NCBI GenBank assembly: GCA_018296165.2
Contig: JACKQL020000010.1
Span: 1-64,000 of the forward strand
DNA: 64,000 bases
Origin: Termitomyces sp. T153
Lineage: Eukaryota > Basidiomycota > Agaricomycetes > Agaricales > Lyophyllaceae
Direction: 5' to 3'
Below are positions 21,301 through 34,500 of the stretch, in pieces (within the stretch, counting starts at the first letter, position 1; every line of letters begins with the position of its first letter). The notes below the pieces were generated by a model, which did not search any database, was not told the origin of the DNA, and saw only the letters and a program-made list of their open reading frames with translations. The translations under genes were made by a program, and so were the position numbers.

Positions 21301-24290
21301 AATTGTGGAATACATCGTGGATGAATGTTTCGACTCTATCTTGCGGAATGATAGGAGGCTCTGCAGTACGGAGAGGTACGATGTACATCTAAGGTGAGGG
21401 TTATTGTTAGAGATGTTTTACTCAATCTGTATGTCATGAAAACCCACATTGCTAATGCTCTCCAAATCTTTCACATATGACATCTCACCCTTGATCAGCT
21501 CGAAGATGATACTGGAGAAGAGATAAGTCAGACACAGGTCGAGAACGTACTATACTCACGCTTGACGTTTGATTTCACCCTTCGGGTACTTCTGCATAAT
21601 TTCAGCCGATACAAGATCATGCCACTCCCATTTGCCAGGAGCTCCCCGTCCCATTGCAGACTGGAAAGTCGCTAGCTGTGCAACAGCTTGAAGACTTTTG
21701 ATAGCTTCAATGGCCGTCGCAAGAGCCTCATAGTCAGCATTCTCTGGCTCCGTTACTTTCAGGATAGCCTCGAGGCTACCTGGCAACTTCTGGAGGTGTT
21801 CTGTTGGCCGATTGAGAAAGCGCTTCAAGTCGAGGCGGGGTGCATCTCCATTTCGAGAGGATTGTCGTGAACAATTCTAGAAGAATATCTTGTGAGGACA
21901 AGTGTGGACTTGGTGATTAAGAGCACGAACTTCAATAAAAAGTTTGAACTCGGAGTTGCGCTCCATCTCATCTCTCAAGCGCATCTCTGCGATTGGATGG
22001 TGTCCGATATATGCGGGGTAGGGCAACCTGAACTCGACTGCTGCATCGAACATAACATCACCAATGGCCTGAATAACAGGACCTTCTTCTCGCTGACGAA
22101 CATACATGACTTCAATGAGGCGTCGATTGCATTCACGCAGGTCGAGGATGCTGCCAAACACGTCGTCGATAAACTCATCGACGTCATTTACAATAGGAGG
22201 GTTGGCTTTCCTCAACGGTCGGATGAAGCTCATCTCAACAACGTCAAGGTCCTGAACGTATTGCTCTTCTTTTTCAATGAGGTTGTGGATGATACTGATG
22301 ACAACAAAAGTTGCAGTCAACGACTCTTAGAAGATAAAGGTCACCACGCACTTTTGACGTTGGATCTCTGTCTCTGATAGATGACGCGTAATTTCTTGTC
22401 CAACTTTCATCTCCCATGCTTTGGGAACGGGGGCTTCTGTCGTCTCCTCAATAGCCCGCGCCAAATCCGCGAACGACTTGCCCTGATGCAAGAATGGACA
22501 TAAATTCGAGACCCATATTTGTCAAGATTTACCGACCTTACGAGGACATGTGTAGGAGTAGCATGGCACACCCTCTGCACAACTTGGTGAGTAACATCGT
22601 GTCAACATTGTCACGACACCAGTCGGTAGCTCTTCTGGGACCCCATGGTCGACTCCCATCAAGTCACCGAGGAAATTATACACATCTTCGACGTTATCTT
22701 GAACTTTCGACGTATCGTCCCATTCAACTTCAGAGAAGAAGAGTTGACTTTGTAAACTTCTTGCGACCTGAAGAGCTGCGCGCCGGTCATTCGTCGACAT
22801 CCCATGGTTGATAGCCAACTCGCGTTGAATTTGAGATTGAATCGCAGACTTCGTAACCGTCATTAACACGTGTCATTGGGAACGATGACCGAACGGTACT
22901 CACCACAATGTCTTTCCCTGTAAATGCCCGCTCATATTGAACACCACCCTTGGTGTGATCAGCCCGCGGAACTTTGTCCCTCAGCTGAACAGCCATGTGT
23001 GACAACAGAGATATATTGATGAACCGACTCTCGTCCTCATCATCCTCATCTTCCCAATAATCTTCCTCTTGTAATTGTGGTTCCGGAGTCACATCTAACA
23101 CTGCGTCTCGGTTGCCGTACCCCGCCAATGTTCGCAACATATCGCTCGGATGTCGCTCAAGATTGTAGCGAGAGGGTGGTGGTGGCGGCGTAGGAGGAGG
23201 TTGATGGGTTACAACCGAAGTTGCAGCCGTAGAAGAGCCATTATCATAGGTATTATGATTGTATGAGGTCTCAGTGTTGAAGGTGTGCGTCGAAGAAGGC
23301 GGACTACTTCTGGGTGCGTCGTAGGGAACCTGCGTCGAGGGATATGTGTTGGATCTGTTCACGTGGGAACTTTGCGATAGAGAATACGGGTCCACTCCTG
23401 AAAGAATCAACAGAAAATCATGCTAATAAGGAGGATGCATACCCTGAGGCATGTTATTTGAACTGGATACCCGGGGAGGGTAGTTGAGAGTATAGTCCTG
23501 TCGAGGCTCGTAATAGTCTACAGGCATTTGATATAGCTGGTCAGGATTGATGCTCTGAGTCTCCATGTTCTTCGTTGGATACTCCTGTTGGCCTGGTGTA
23601 GCTGGCGGAAGTGCACCTGATGGCCGATATGATGACTCGCGGGAGACCGGGTTGGAATATCCACCAGAGCTGGAGCCGGACTCGTAGGATGCATAACTAA
23701 GCGCGCGACCAGATGAAAAGCTCGACGATGCTCCACCGTTCGATGAAGGAGCTGTGGGAAGTCGTCGACCATTGGCGTTAGTTGCAGCTACTTTGCGCCG
23801 CAGATCGTTGGATGACGTGGAGGAATGGGAGTCAGCGCGAAAATGACCAGGACGATGATGAGGATCCATATAAGGCTCAGGCTCGGGCATAGCAAAGACA
23901 TGTGTGGGAGAAGTGTTGCTAACGGAAGAGGAACCAGGGGTTGGAGGTAAACGCCGCACAGTGCTACTCTTGGGAGATGGAATCGATTGTCGAGTATCGC
24001 GAGCTGATGCCGTTGGTCCATCTACGACCATTAAACTGTTAACAATCTGCAGACTCGTTTCCAAGGGACATCTACCCACAACTCAAGGATCCGTTAGAGC
24101 TTGGCGTTGAAAAATACGTCTGAGTGGGCGACGGTCGGTACGAGGCCTCTGCCGGATAGCCTCGGTTTACCTGATCATGGTAACCATTTTGTGATATGGG
24201 CTCCTCCGCGAAACTGGCCCAAACTTCATTGTAGAGCGCTTGAAGATCCTCGTCAACAGGGGAAATGGATCGTGGGTGTGGCATCGCCAT
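18339..24290 (-). CDS. Rho1 guanine nucleotide exchange factor (DEP-DH-DH-PH-CNH, ROM2/Rgf type)
   Basis: A multi-exon gene read from the ATG at 24290 (MAMPHPRSIS) to the stop at 18339. In order: a disordered Ser/Pro/Tyr-rich N terminus (24290-23030), a DEP domain (LLSHMAVQLRDKVP, about 23010-22650), a first Dbl-homology domain (EEQYVQDLDVVEMSFIRPLR to LDLKRFLNRPTEHLQK, 22320-21560), a second DH domain (YIPNYPIAAYRIDDEM to MKNFINRPIPRLLRYELLLK, about 21480-20770), a PH domain (ERDGIVKYQVNRRPIPLDLL and YILYAESAQARLDWKQKLEE, about 20700-19990) and a citron-homology CNH domain (about 19970-18600). The tail has SQYxx pentapeptide repeats. By homology it activates Rho1 at the plasma membrane for the cell-wall integrity pathway. 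Exon edges inside the gene are approximate. It is divergent from UBXN1, with 420 bp between starts. Confidence 0.88.
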
Positions 24291-24710
24291 CAAAGACTGC
24301 TACAAATGACCGGATGAAGTCCTAATAACTCGCCAATAAACTGATTCGATGCGAATGTGTCCGTGGCGGTCGTCGTGGTCGTGCTCAGAAAAGATCGAGC
24401 ACATCATTTGCGAATCTTTGCGAATACATCCGACAAGTCACCTGCCCGTCGGCGTCAACATCTTTTCACTTTCGCCACAATACGATGCTGGATCGTTGCG
24501 CTTTCATTCTCGATATACATCCAATTATATTAATTCCCAGCATGTGAATGCCGCCGTCATCTCTCTGTGTCAAAAGAGACGAAACGAAGTTCATTTGACA
24601 ATCACTCGTAGGGGTGCATTATGTAAAGAACAAGTGTACGAGCGTCTATTGTGACACTGCACCCAACACTGCACTGGCTTGCAACTCTTTCCTCTACATC
24701 TCACTCAACC
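24291..24710. promoter_or_regulatory. Shared upstream region of the Rho1 GEF and UBXN1-like genes
   Basis: 420 bp between divergent start codons (24290 on minus, 24711 on plus). It must contain both promoters. No diagnostic TATA box or named factor site was recognised. Confidence 0.4.
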
Positions 24711-26209
24711 ATGGCTGGCGACAAAGACACACTCATCAGCATGGGGTTTGATCCTGCGCGCGTAGAATGTTTGCAGGATCTCCATCATGATAAATCAATT
24801 GTTGACTGATCTGTGATCATCGTACACAATGCAGGGGCGCTCAAGGCGACAGGCAACCGCGGTCTGCAGCCTGCAATGGATCATATCCTCGAGCATGAAG
24901 GTCAAGCTGTCCCAGATCCTGGTTCTGTGTCCGAATCGTCGTCCAGTGCAAGAAAAGATGATATGGATGTGGATGATGACGAAGATGCTGAGGCGTTGAA
25001 ATCTCTTGGTGCCGCCGCGGGCAATGTCGAAGCAAAGGTGCATAACTCTCAGCGCAATAACAAAGATCTGATTGGCTGATTATCACCGAATTTAAGAGCA
25101 TCAAGTGCTCGCAGTGTGGCAAAATTTTCCGGAACACGGCCTTGGCTCAGTTTCATGCGGAAAAGAGCGGACACGATCAGTTTGAGGAGTCTACAGAAGA
25201 GGTGGGATAGTCTCAATATATCTCTGGGGTGAATCTCAAGGCTCCCTTTCTAGATCAAACCCTTGACCGAAGAAGAGAAGAAACAGAAGCTAGCCGAACT
25301 GCGTCAAAAGATGGCGGAGAAACGTGCCAGGCAAGCTGTGGAAGACGCGAAGGAACAGAAAGCTTCAGAGGCTCTCCGCCGAAAGGCTGGAAAGGTTCTT
25401 TCTATTATCCTACGCTGGATACTTTCTGGTGACCTTTAAATTCGCATGCAGGATATGATCAAGATCAAAGAAGAACTGAAGCTCAAACAAGCACAGCAAG
25501 AAGCCGAGCAAAGGAAACGAGGTAATATCTATATTAATTACGCCTCATTTTCAGCCCGTGGCTCACTGTAATACAGACAAGATCGAAGACGCCAAAGCTA
25601 AAGCTGCGATCAAAGCGCAAATCGAAGCAGATAAGAAAGCCAGAAATGAAAAATTCGCTCGCGAAAAAGCTATTCGCGACGGCCTTCCTATCCCAGGCGA
25701 TTCTTCCACATCTACCCCGGCGGTGGCAGCCGCAGCAGCTCCCGGTAAAGCTCCTATAACCTCCGGGGTGGCTGGAAAGGACTATTCGGAAACACGGCTA
25801 CAAATTCGCATGTCCACTGGTGGTCAACCCTACACGACGACGTTGTCAAGCGAAGCATGTAAGTCATAATCTTCTATGACAGAGTATACGTGTAAACCTG
25901 ACTGGCATTTGAATGTCCCAGCCCTTCGAGAAGTTGCAGAATATTTGGCAGCGCAGGTTCTCACAATCGACGTAGAAACAGTCTCTCTCGCTCAACATTT
26001 CCCAAGGTAGATAGTGGCACTTCATTCCCTTTCTCGAGCGCTGACAGTTGAGGCATCTCGTAGGAAAACCTTCAGCCGGGACGACTTCTCGAAAAGTCTG
26101 AGAGACCTTGGTCTTACACCATCTGCCGTACGTACCTTTTCTCTAGTGCGTAGTACGATTCGTGCTAATTCTAGTGTCAAACAATTAGGTTCTCATTGCT
26201 ACGCCTTAA
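24711..26209 (+). CDS. UBXN1-like protein: UBA, zinc finger, coiled coil, UBX
   Basis: Nine exons with consistent phases: 24711-24768, 24835-25037, 25097-25201, 25254-25394, 25452-25521, 25577-25858, 25922-26006, 26064-26127 and 26189-26209, giving 342 aa. An N-terminal UBA domain starts with MGFDPARVEWALKATGN. Then come an acidic linker, a zinc finger (CSQCGKIFRNTALAQFHAEK) followed by ESTEEIKPLTEEEKK, a long Lys/Glu/Ala coiled coil, and a C-terminal UBX fold (ETRLQIRMSTGG to FSKSLRDLGLTPSAVLIATP). By family it links ubiquitinated clients to the p97/Cdc48 ATPase. The intron after exon 4 has a weak donor (GTTCTT). It converges on the F-box gene with 115 bp between stops. Confidence 0.9.
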
Positions 26210-26324
26210 TTTTTTTTCACACTTAGATGTACTACATTTTTCTTTGTAATATAAATGAACTGCAATTCGAAGAGATGAAGTTGAAACGAGTGGTCGCACA
26301 ACAATCACAACGCGTCCGACCTGC

Positions 26325-27989
26325 CTACGCGTACTCTCTGATCTCGATAGTACCATCCAAAAAGCCGAGTGCAATCCTTCCCTCCTCTTCATCAATTGCC
26401 ACACGGGTCCAATCATCATTCTCTCTGTACCCAAACACAGAGGAGTCCATCGTAGATTCAACCTCAGTCGAATCTTCCACGTCGTTTTCCACTGAAGAAA
26501 CATCTCGAGCATAGCTCCCTGCCAGCCTCTGCCCAACATCTCCGCGATGGAAATAATCTTCAGTGTGGCTATCAATGAAAATGGCCGTTCCACGAGAGCC
26601 TAGGGCCATGTGGTATTTCGAGAATAAACGAACAGGGGAACTGATCGTTCGCTTCACAATGGGAGTGTCGCTGTACGGAAGGTTGTTTGACGAGGGATGT
26701 AATTCTCCATCGAACCCAGGGTTGGGAAGGAGAACAAAGTGATGGAGAAGGTTCACCGGCTACAATGTTGTCAAGTTCGTCTCGGAGGAGTGAATGGTGG
26801 TTGGAACATACCCATGGAAGAAGACTTCCGAATCGAATGAGGAGATTAATCGTCGGGTACCTGTGTTCCAAACACTGCGGCCATGTTGTTTGAGGTGATA
26901 TACTGACGCTGTCTATGTCCCACTGGAAAACGTGTTGTGCGATGGGATAAATCAACATTTGACTGGTATTAATATCGCCGACAGAAAATATTTCGAGGAT
27001 CCTTCTTCGAATGACGATGACTACCTCATTTTGAATCATGACCTCGAAGACTGCTTCAAGCTATAGGCATGGATATGTAGGGAATGAACTTTTAAGCACC
27101 AAAGATGTCAAAGGACAACATACCATTGGCTGACTGCTCCTCAGTTCAATGTGATCGTCGTTATTCTTCTGTAACTGAACAAGGTAGAGCTGTGATTGAT
27201 CGTTTTGAGTCACTAAAAAGGAGTCGTTAAAAGCGACGGGGCGTTGGGTGATATTTTGTAACTTTGACACCGTGTAGAATCCTGAGACGGGGTCTTCTGC
27301 GGAATAATCGATACCAAGAAACTCGATACTGCGCACGACACAACATCAGGCAAGTAGGGTATGATACTTGGCCGGAGCACCCACCTAGGAGATTGCACAA
27401 CCAGGCTAGCTAACGAGTCCAGGCTCTTGTTGACAGTGAGATATCTGCTGCCAACTTCCCGTTGGGCGATGCACCGAGGTGGTGATACATCCAGATCCCA
27501 GCACTGAAGATCATAGAGGAAGCCCTCGGGCATAGGACCCTTCATCATCAACGTAAGTATATGCCGCTTCCCAGTCTTTTCCATGAATTCAAAGGTAGGT
27601 GGTAAACCTCCTTGATTCGGGAGGGGTTCAAGTTGTATGATGAGCGTTTTTTTGACGACGGGCGATTTTGTCATCCAGTTTTGTCGTAGATTCCATGCCT
27701 TGCGGGTGAGGTGTTCGAGCTCTGCCGGTGAGAGTGAGTCGAATGATCTGTCAAAGAGGCGAGGGATAGGTCTTTGTTGCTTCGCAAGTGATGTCAGCAG
27801 AAACTGCCAGACGACACGACTTTGGGAGATAGAATGCATGTTTTTGCAAGTCTTTTAAACATCAATGTTTAGATTCCCCGACATCAAGTTTCTGTGGCTT
27901 ACCTGCCTCATATTCAGAACATCGGGGATGCCAAGGCGGCAGAACAGCAGGTGAGCGATATCAGTTGGAAGGTCAACGAGGGTCGCCAT
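26325..27989 (-). CDS. F-box protein of Agaricomycete type
   Basis: The start ATG is at 27989. Exon 1 reads MATLVDLPTDIAHLLF and ends MRQ; after an intron, TCKNMHSISQSRVVWQFLL continues an F-box (L-P-x-[ED]-I with a conserved W). Later exons, at about 27839-27390, 27336-27120, 27040-26820 and 26760-26325, encode a beta-rich C-terminal region in short strands (IEFLGIDYSAEDP, GRIALGFLDGTIEIREYA) typical of the propeller-like substrate-binding half of fungal F-box proteins. The expected role is substrate recruitment to an SCF ubiquitin ligase; the substrate is unknown. Internal exon borders are approximate. Confidence 0.75.
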
Positions 27990-30900
27990 ATTCCAAAAGA
28001 TTTGACGGGGGAACCGTGCGAGGGGAACGTTTAGCTGATTGAAGTCTTTAAGGATAGCCTGGCTACTGCAGTGTCAACAAAAAACTCGAAAGGAGATAAA
28101 CAATTTATGTATGTACGCCATCGAGACAAGTGCCTATGAATCAATGGTCCCTGCAGGGTGATCAAGAGAAGCATCTGAAAAGAGTCTGGGGAGAATCTTA
28201 TTCCATTCGAACTGCTTCTCGACACCCTTAAACACCGTGTGCCTCGCAAAGAGCTCGGAAGCCAAGGGTAATTAATCATCATCTATCTTACCGGTGCCGG
28301 TCCAAAGACCCTTCTTGCGGGATTTAGTACTGAATATCAATATGTAGGCAGGAGAAGACGATCCGTTTCCAAGTTGGTTTCAAGCAAAAATATCTGGAGA
28401 TCTCAAGGCTGATATCATGATGTGACTGATTTACAATACTTATGCCTACCACGCAGTCAGCAGGCCCCAGTCGGCAGGTCACAAATGCTATTCAAATCTC
28501 CGACATGCATTTGCGAAAAGTCGTCGAATCGACGCACCACAGATTTATTCATAGTCCGCTGCGGCATTGCACGGCAGACGTGACGACAAAGTGGCTGCCG
28601 TCGAGTCACCGAGAGCGAACAGCCGGGGGCGTACGACATACAACCTAGGTATGCTGTGGACGCATCCACTATATATGATAAGTGTCCCGACAGGATGCTT
28701 ATCGATCAGAAATTATGCATGATCAGTACGATCCAACAACACGCGGGAGTCCTCGACAGTCGTCAACTCCAATAATGTTGACTACGCGGGTTTCACTTTT
28801 CTGATGCAACTTAAGCCTGATGCAAGTGTCTATACACATATCTGTAACAAATAGGGGCTGGGAAGAAACAAATTCTAGCAAGTGGGAAGAGAAAACCTCC
28901 ATGGGGAAGAAATCGATGGCTGATGATTGATTTGCATAAACAAAAACACGAATTTTTCAAAGTCTGCTTCAGGAGCATTAAATACAGATTTGGGTTCCTC
29001 GACGGAATCGCACTTTTGGTCGGAGAGCCGGTGCAGGCCCTATTAAGCAGTCGACACTCTCGTCGACTCTTGCCTCAGTATACCTAAGCACACTGTAGCA
29101 CACTAGAGTGCTCGAATAACTTTTCAATTACTAACTTTCTCCGGGGCTTCGATCATGGCAAGCCTTGAGGATACTCTAAGTGATGAGCATAGGAAACGTC
29201 ATCTCAACCACAGCTATTTATTGCCGGGCCGCAACCAGTTGAATTCGGTCTACTTCAACATCAGATAGTGTATCCTTTGTCATCTATGGATGAGAAACCT
29301 CTATCACAAGACAGCAGTATAAATTTATACCACGTTCAATTCGAACACATCTATGACATGAATGATCGATAGTGAGCACTTCTGGGAAAGCCTGTGCGAT
29401 TAAAGCCATAGAGTGACACCCAGCGTAGGTATATGGATGATGGATGGGTGAAGGATTTCTCATAGATCAAACTTGCGATGACACGGTCAATCATCGACTA
29501 CGAGTGGGAAACTTGGGCGAAGATCTGATAGCTCGGTTGGCAAGGGGAACTATTGTCTCGTCTAACTTCGCTAGAGCAACAGCTCCCCGGAAACAATAAC
29601 TCCTTGGATGAACACGAGGAACATTGGCAATTTCCTAAGGTACGCCACTGCTAGTACTTATCGGATTTATGTACTAGATGCCTCGTGCCAGTCAACGGTA
29701 GATCTAGGATGATCCTATGTAGTGGATCCTAAATGCCATTTCCAAAGACAGTAAAGTGCCATGAGTTGGTCGCGCGATTGCAGCGGGCTTCTGAATCTGA
29801 GAAGCGAAAAAGAGGACGAACATTCTGAAAGCGGGAAAAGGACGTGACTCATGCATACGCTGTAACAACTGATGACACGCATTGCCTAAAAAGTTGATTA
29901 GGGACCCACGGAAGATCGTTTATTTTCTTTTTTTGTCCAGCACGCCTGGAAAATACCGCAATTACGTGGAAAAGCAGAAGAAACATCCGATAAAGAGTGG
30001 GACTTGAGCTACGCTTGAGTCACACGCCTTAGCCGCTTGGCCATCTTGCCTCTGGTGGCTGGCAAGTCGTTAACGGTCGCCAACGGGAGCAGTTTAAAGC
30101 TTCCTAGAATTTTACGCCACCTTCATTTTTCTCCTGAGACCGAATTGTGTGTCACAACATTTACATTCATGTTGTCAATTAACCGACAGTCAACTTTCCA
30201 ATCCTCAGCCTGGGGCCATAGAATGATGGACGCAGACTTTGGATATCGGGCTCACAGTGACATAGAGAACAAGAGAAGATGGGCCGACTGCAGCTGTGAT
30301 CTAGATTCTCAGGGGAACAGGAATGAGACACCGGTTCAGTGAAAATCGAGAGGAATTTTCTATGCAATGCTGATTGAGCAGGAAAAGAGCAGAAAAGGTA
30401 GTCAGGAGTGGCGCGAATCAGACAAGTGCAACATCAGTACCAATAGAAGTTTCATTGGTGCAATAATTCTTGAGAGTGCGGACTTTGAAGAATGGCTGAG
30501 GGAATTCCGAAGGCAACGGTCCTGCTTTTTTATCTACTTATGCAAGAGGAGTTTCTCCAGAAGCGGCACGCAGTTGAGGTAGCCTTCCTCACTATCACTC
30601 CAAAGCCTAAGCTTTCATCACATATTCGCGGGCTGCAAGATGCTCAATATGCTGTATGTCAGACCACGAGTCACTTAACTTCTCATCATATTTGATGGCA
30701 AGGCTTGACATCAAGAACCTGGGTTATCTCCTCTTGCTTTCTATGCCGTGCTCAGCGACATCATAGATGAATTGGAGAGTGACGAGTGGATAAATTATCT
30801 TGACTAGCAAAACTGTAATATGGAAATGGATGTCCTGAGCACGCCTTTGAAGTTTGATGCCGCGTCTGCTCGGTTTTAGTTAATTGAACTAGGGGCTGCC

Positions 30901-31591
30901 GAGATGCCATACCAAAATAACACGCGCCATATGCGGCCTAAATTTACGGCGACCAAACGCGTGTAATCGTAGTGATGGGTGACTCAAACTCAATTCCGAT
31001 GTGAAGACAAGTTGTCCTGGTTGGGCGGTAACCATGATATGCGAACAGGTCTTTCTTCCGACGAGCGAGGCACACCGAAAACGACAGACTCGGACTCCGC
31101 CTCTGGGAATGTATGTTGTGATGTAGGATCCCGAAGTTGGCACAACGACCCAGAAGATGATCATTCTCAAAACGATAGGCATTTTCGCAACTGGGATGAC
31201 CGATGTAGAGATTGGGCTATGATGAGTACTGACGACACGTATGGATGAGGTATGATGACAAGGAACAAGGCTAGTCCAGGCTCCGCTTCCGTCAAGAAGG
31301 TTCATCCAAATCTGCTTCGGAGATCGGTAATGCGACGTTTGTGCCACCTAACAACTTTGCATATCCTTGATGCTCGAAGAACGTCAAAAAACGTCGTACC
31401 AGTATTCTATAATAACCTGGGTCGACATTAACATACCTAATCAAACATCACGACTTCTGCGCAACCCAGACTTAAAAGATATATGTAAACGAGAAGAGAA
31501 ACAAAAGGCCCTGTTTAAATGGAAGTAGGCCCCAACAAACCCGACCCACACTTGCCTACTATTTGTGGCAGCACAGCCGACGCCACACGTC
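27990..31591. other. Gene-poor interval, no confident gene
   Basis: 3.6 kb between the F-box start and the BIR1 stop. Open frames are short and show no recognisable domain. A stretch at 28140-28265 reads on the minus strand as ELFARHTVFKGVEKQFEWNK, ending in a stop; it may be a broken exon of an unidentified gene. A tRNA-like relic lies at 29988-30050. Otherwise I see nothing; lineage-specific or non-coding transcripts cannot be excluded. Confidence 0.4.
29988..30050 (-). pseudogene. tRNA-like relic (Leu/Ser class II type)
   Basis: The minus strand starts GGCAAGATGGCCAAGCGGC and continues TAAGGCGTGTGACTCAAG: an acceptor 5' strand, a good D arm containing an A box, and an anticodon-stem 5' strand with CAA in the loop. 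It then jumps to a T-arm-like GCTCAAGTCCCACTCTTTATCG. The 3' side of the anticodon stem and the variable arm are missing, so it cannot fold as a tRNA. A tRNA pseudogene or a SINE head are the options. Confidence 0.4.
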
Positions 31592-34500
31592 CTAAAGCCT
31601 CTCAATAATCTCCTTGACCTCCTCTGCCCTCTTCTTAAACCTCCCAATCTCACGTTCCCCATCCCGCTTAAACTTATCGTACTCCATCTCCATCTGATAC
31701 CGTATCCACTCCTCCACCGTCATATCCAGCTCTGCGTCCGTTAGGCTCTGCAAAGGCGTGAATGGTAGTTTCGAGAGCGGAAGCACGAGTAAGGGAGGTT
31801 CTGGCGTAGGTGCTTTAGGAGGGGCAGCAGCACGTGGAGGTGTGGCGGGAACTGGCACTTCCACCATGGGCTCTACTGGCTGTGTTTCGACGAGAGGCTC
31901 TGGGTCGGTCATTTCAACATCTTTGGGCGATTTCGTGGGTACAGAAGATATGGGCGGAGTAGGCTCGGGAGATGGAACAGGTTCGACTGGGGGCTGCGGT
32001 GGAGGTTCGACTGGGGACTGCGGTGGCGGTACCACAATTACCAGCGGCTTCTCAATAGCCTTATTTAATTTCGACGACGAAGGCGCTTCTATGGACGGTG
32101 ACACCATCGTCTGGGCGGGTTCACTTTTTTGTTGGGGCTGTGACGGCCGCTCCTCGTCACTAGTTTCACCCTCCTCGTCGGTCGATATCTCAACCACCTT
32201 CAAAAAGCTCCCTTTCCTACCTTTCATCTCGGACTCTCTAGCGGTTCTAGTTTCTTTTCCAGGCACTTGCGGCTTCACCCCTGTCATTGTCTTTTCGGCT
32301 GCGGCCGTGGGCTCCATTTCAACACTCTCATTCACTGCTTTCGTAGGTTTATTACCCGGCTTCGACGACAAAGGCTTGGCCCCCCTCTTCGGGATGACAA
32401 GAGGCTCCATCTCGTCGTTTACTTCAGAATCTTTCTGTTTAGGGGAGGGCACCTCCCGCGTGGAAGGCTCAGGCGACTCGCGAGGTGAGACGAACACATC
32501 CATCTCATCATCGTCGTCATCATCGTCAGTTGCCTCTGCCCTGGTAGGTGGGGATGCAGGCGTTGATGCCTTTCCTTTTCCCTTCGCTTTGCTCTGAAGC
32601 GCTTTCGGTTTCGCAGACACACTCAGCGATGGAACACGTTTCTTCGTCTCCGAAGGTAGTAATGCCTTCGGCTCGGCGGGATCCCCATCGTCTTCATCTC
32701 TGCGAGAGGCAGGCGTCGTTCTACCCGACGTCCCCGCAGTTGGCTTTACCATTGTCGAACTATGCTTCGCAGCCCCCGAAGTTGTGCTGGTAGCAGGCGT
32801 CCTCGTTGTCGAGGGTGCATTTTTTTTCTGCACCACGATTGACGGGAGCGCGGGGGCTACCTCCTCTTCCGTAGGGACAGGCGTGGTTTTTGATCGTCCA
32901 CGTGATGGCTTTCTGGTTGTAGGTGTCTTCGCGCGACTTTTAGATGGGGCCCGGGGCTTCCTCTCTTCGCCTATGGTCTCCATATCAGCGTCATGCCGGA
33001 GTTCAAGTTCAGACTCGGGTTCGGGTTTGGGTTCGGGCTCCTTGATCTTCCTCGTCTTGCTGGGTTTGCGTGCAGTCGTTCCTTCGATGTGCGTGGGTGT
33101 TCTTGTCCGTGAGGATTTCTTGACTGTCTTGGTGAGATCTTCATCGTCATTATCCGGCTCCTCGACAGGTGGGGGTACGCGACTTCTGGTAGATTTCTTC
33201 AGGGTTTTGACTTGCTGTTCTTCCTCTACCTTCTCGTCCTCCGGCTCCTCGACGCGCAGTGGTGGACGACCTCGGGTAGACTTCTTCAGAGCTTTGACCT
33301 CCTGCTCATCCTCATCCTGCTCCTTCACTCGGGTTGGGGGCCGGCCCCTCGTAGACCTCTTGGGGACCTTAATCTCTTCCTCTGATTCATCATCGTCTAC
33401 TGTTGCCTTCTCCTTACCCTTTGCCTTCGACCTACTCCTCGAAGGCGCTTTGTTCATTACCTCCTCTTCGTCATCCGATGTAGCACGCTGAGCGATCGAT
33501 TTAGACCTTGACTTCGCCTTCTTATTCACAGCACCTATACTCTTCTTCGGCTTGACTCTGGTGGTCCTTGGTGCATCCTCTTTGGTCTCCACGTCCTCAT
33601 CATTCTCTGCAACATCTTTCAGCTCCGACCGTGACTGACTCCTTGAGACTTTGGGTGTTTTTGCGCTCTTGCTGGAATTAGACGACGTGCAGATTCGTTT
33701 ACTGGATGGGGGAGGCGCAGCATCTGACTCGTCAGCGTCGCCATCATGTGTTTTCATCGGTTGAGTGAAATCAGTGTTACTAGAAGCTGATACGGCGCGG
33801 GCATGTCTCGAGGGTCGGGACCTGGAGACTGCTTTGGCTGTTGGAGTTCGAGATAGGGGCTTGGTGGTAAACTCGCCATCATCGAACATGGGACAAGAAA
33901 CTTTTTGGCGCTTTCGATGTTCTTCACTGATTGAGGTATATATATAAGCGCGGTATATAGAAAGAGGCTTGGACAGACACACAGGGGGTCATCGGAAGCC
34001 TCCCAGCCGCTGAGAGCAACATTGCAATACAGACAGGTTGCTAGATCATCTCCTGCATGTTGTGGAGTGAACACAAACCCCGCACGGGCCATCTAGCGAT
34101 GCACTTGAGTTAAAAAGTGATGGTGAATAGGAGAAGTGAACCTTGCGAGAGTTGGCACCATGGTTCTTGACTTGATCATGTATCCAACCATCGCCTGCAG
34201 AAAAAGTTGCGAGTCTGGCTCGCTCCATGGCCTTGGAGGCCGGTACACGAGATTTATCAGTAAAGGTAAATCTTAAGCTTAGATTAGAAACAGGACCACA
34301 GATAAGACCAGTACTCACCCTCCATGACGGTTGATATCACCTCTGAGTCCGCACCGAACGATCGCCCAGCAACACTTGTCCCCACACTTGGCCCAATGTA
34401 TATCAAACGGATCGTCTTCGGCCTCCCAGTATGCCAACTGCTTATCGCAGACAAAACATGCGACATTGTCGCGGTCATCGAAGCTAGGGTTGAAGTAGAA

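Noticed and set aside
30889..31347. 152-aa minus-strand frame in the gap before BIR1
   Set aside because: No recognisable domain and biased composition; most likely chance.
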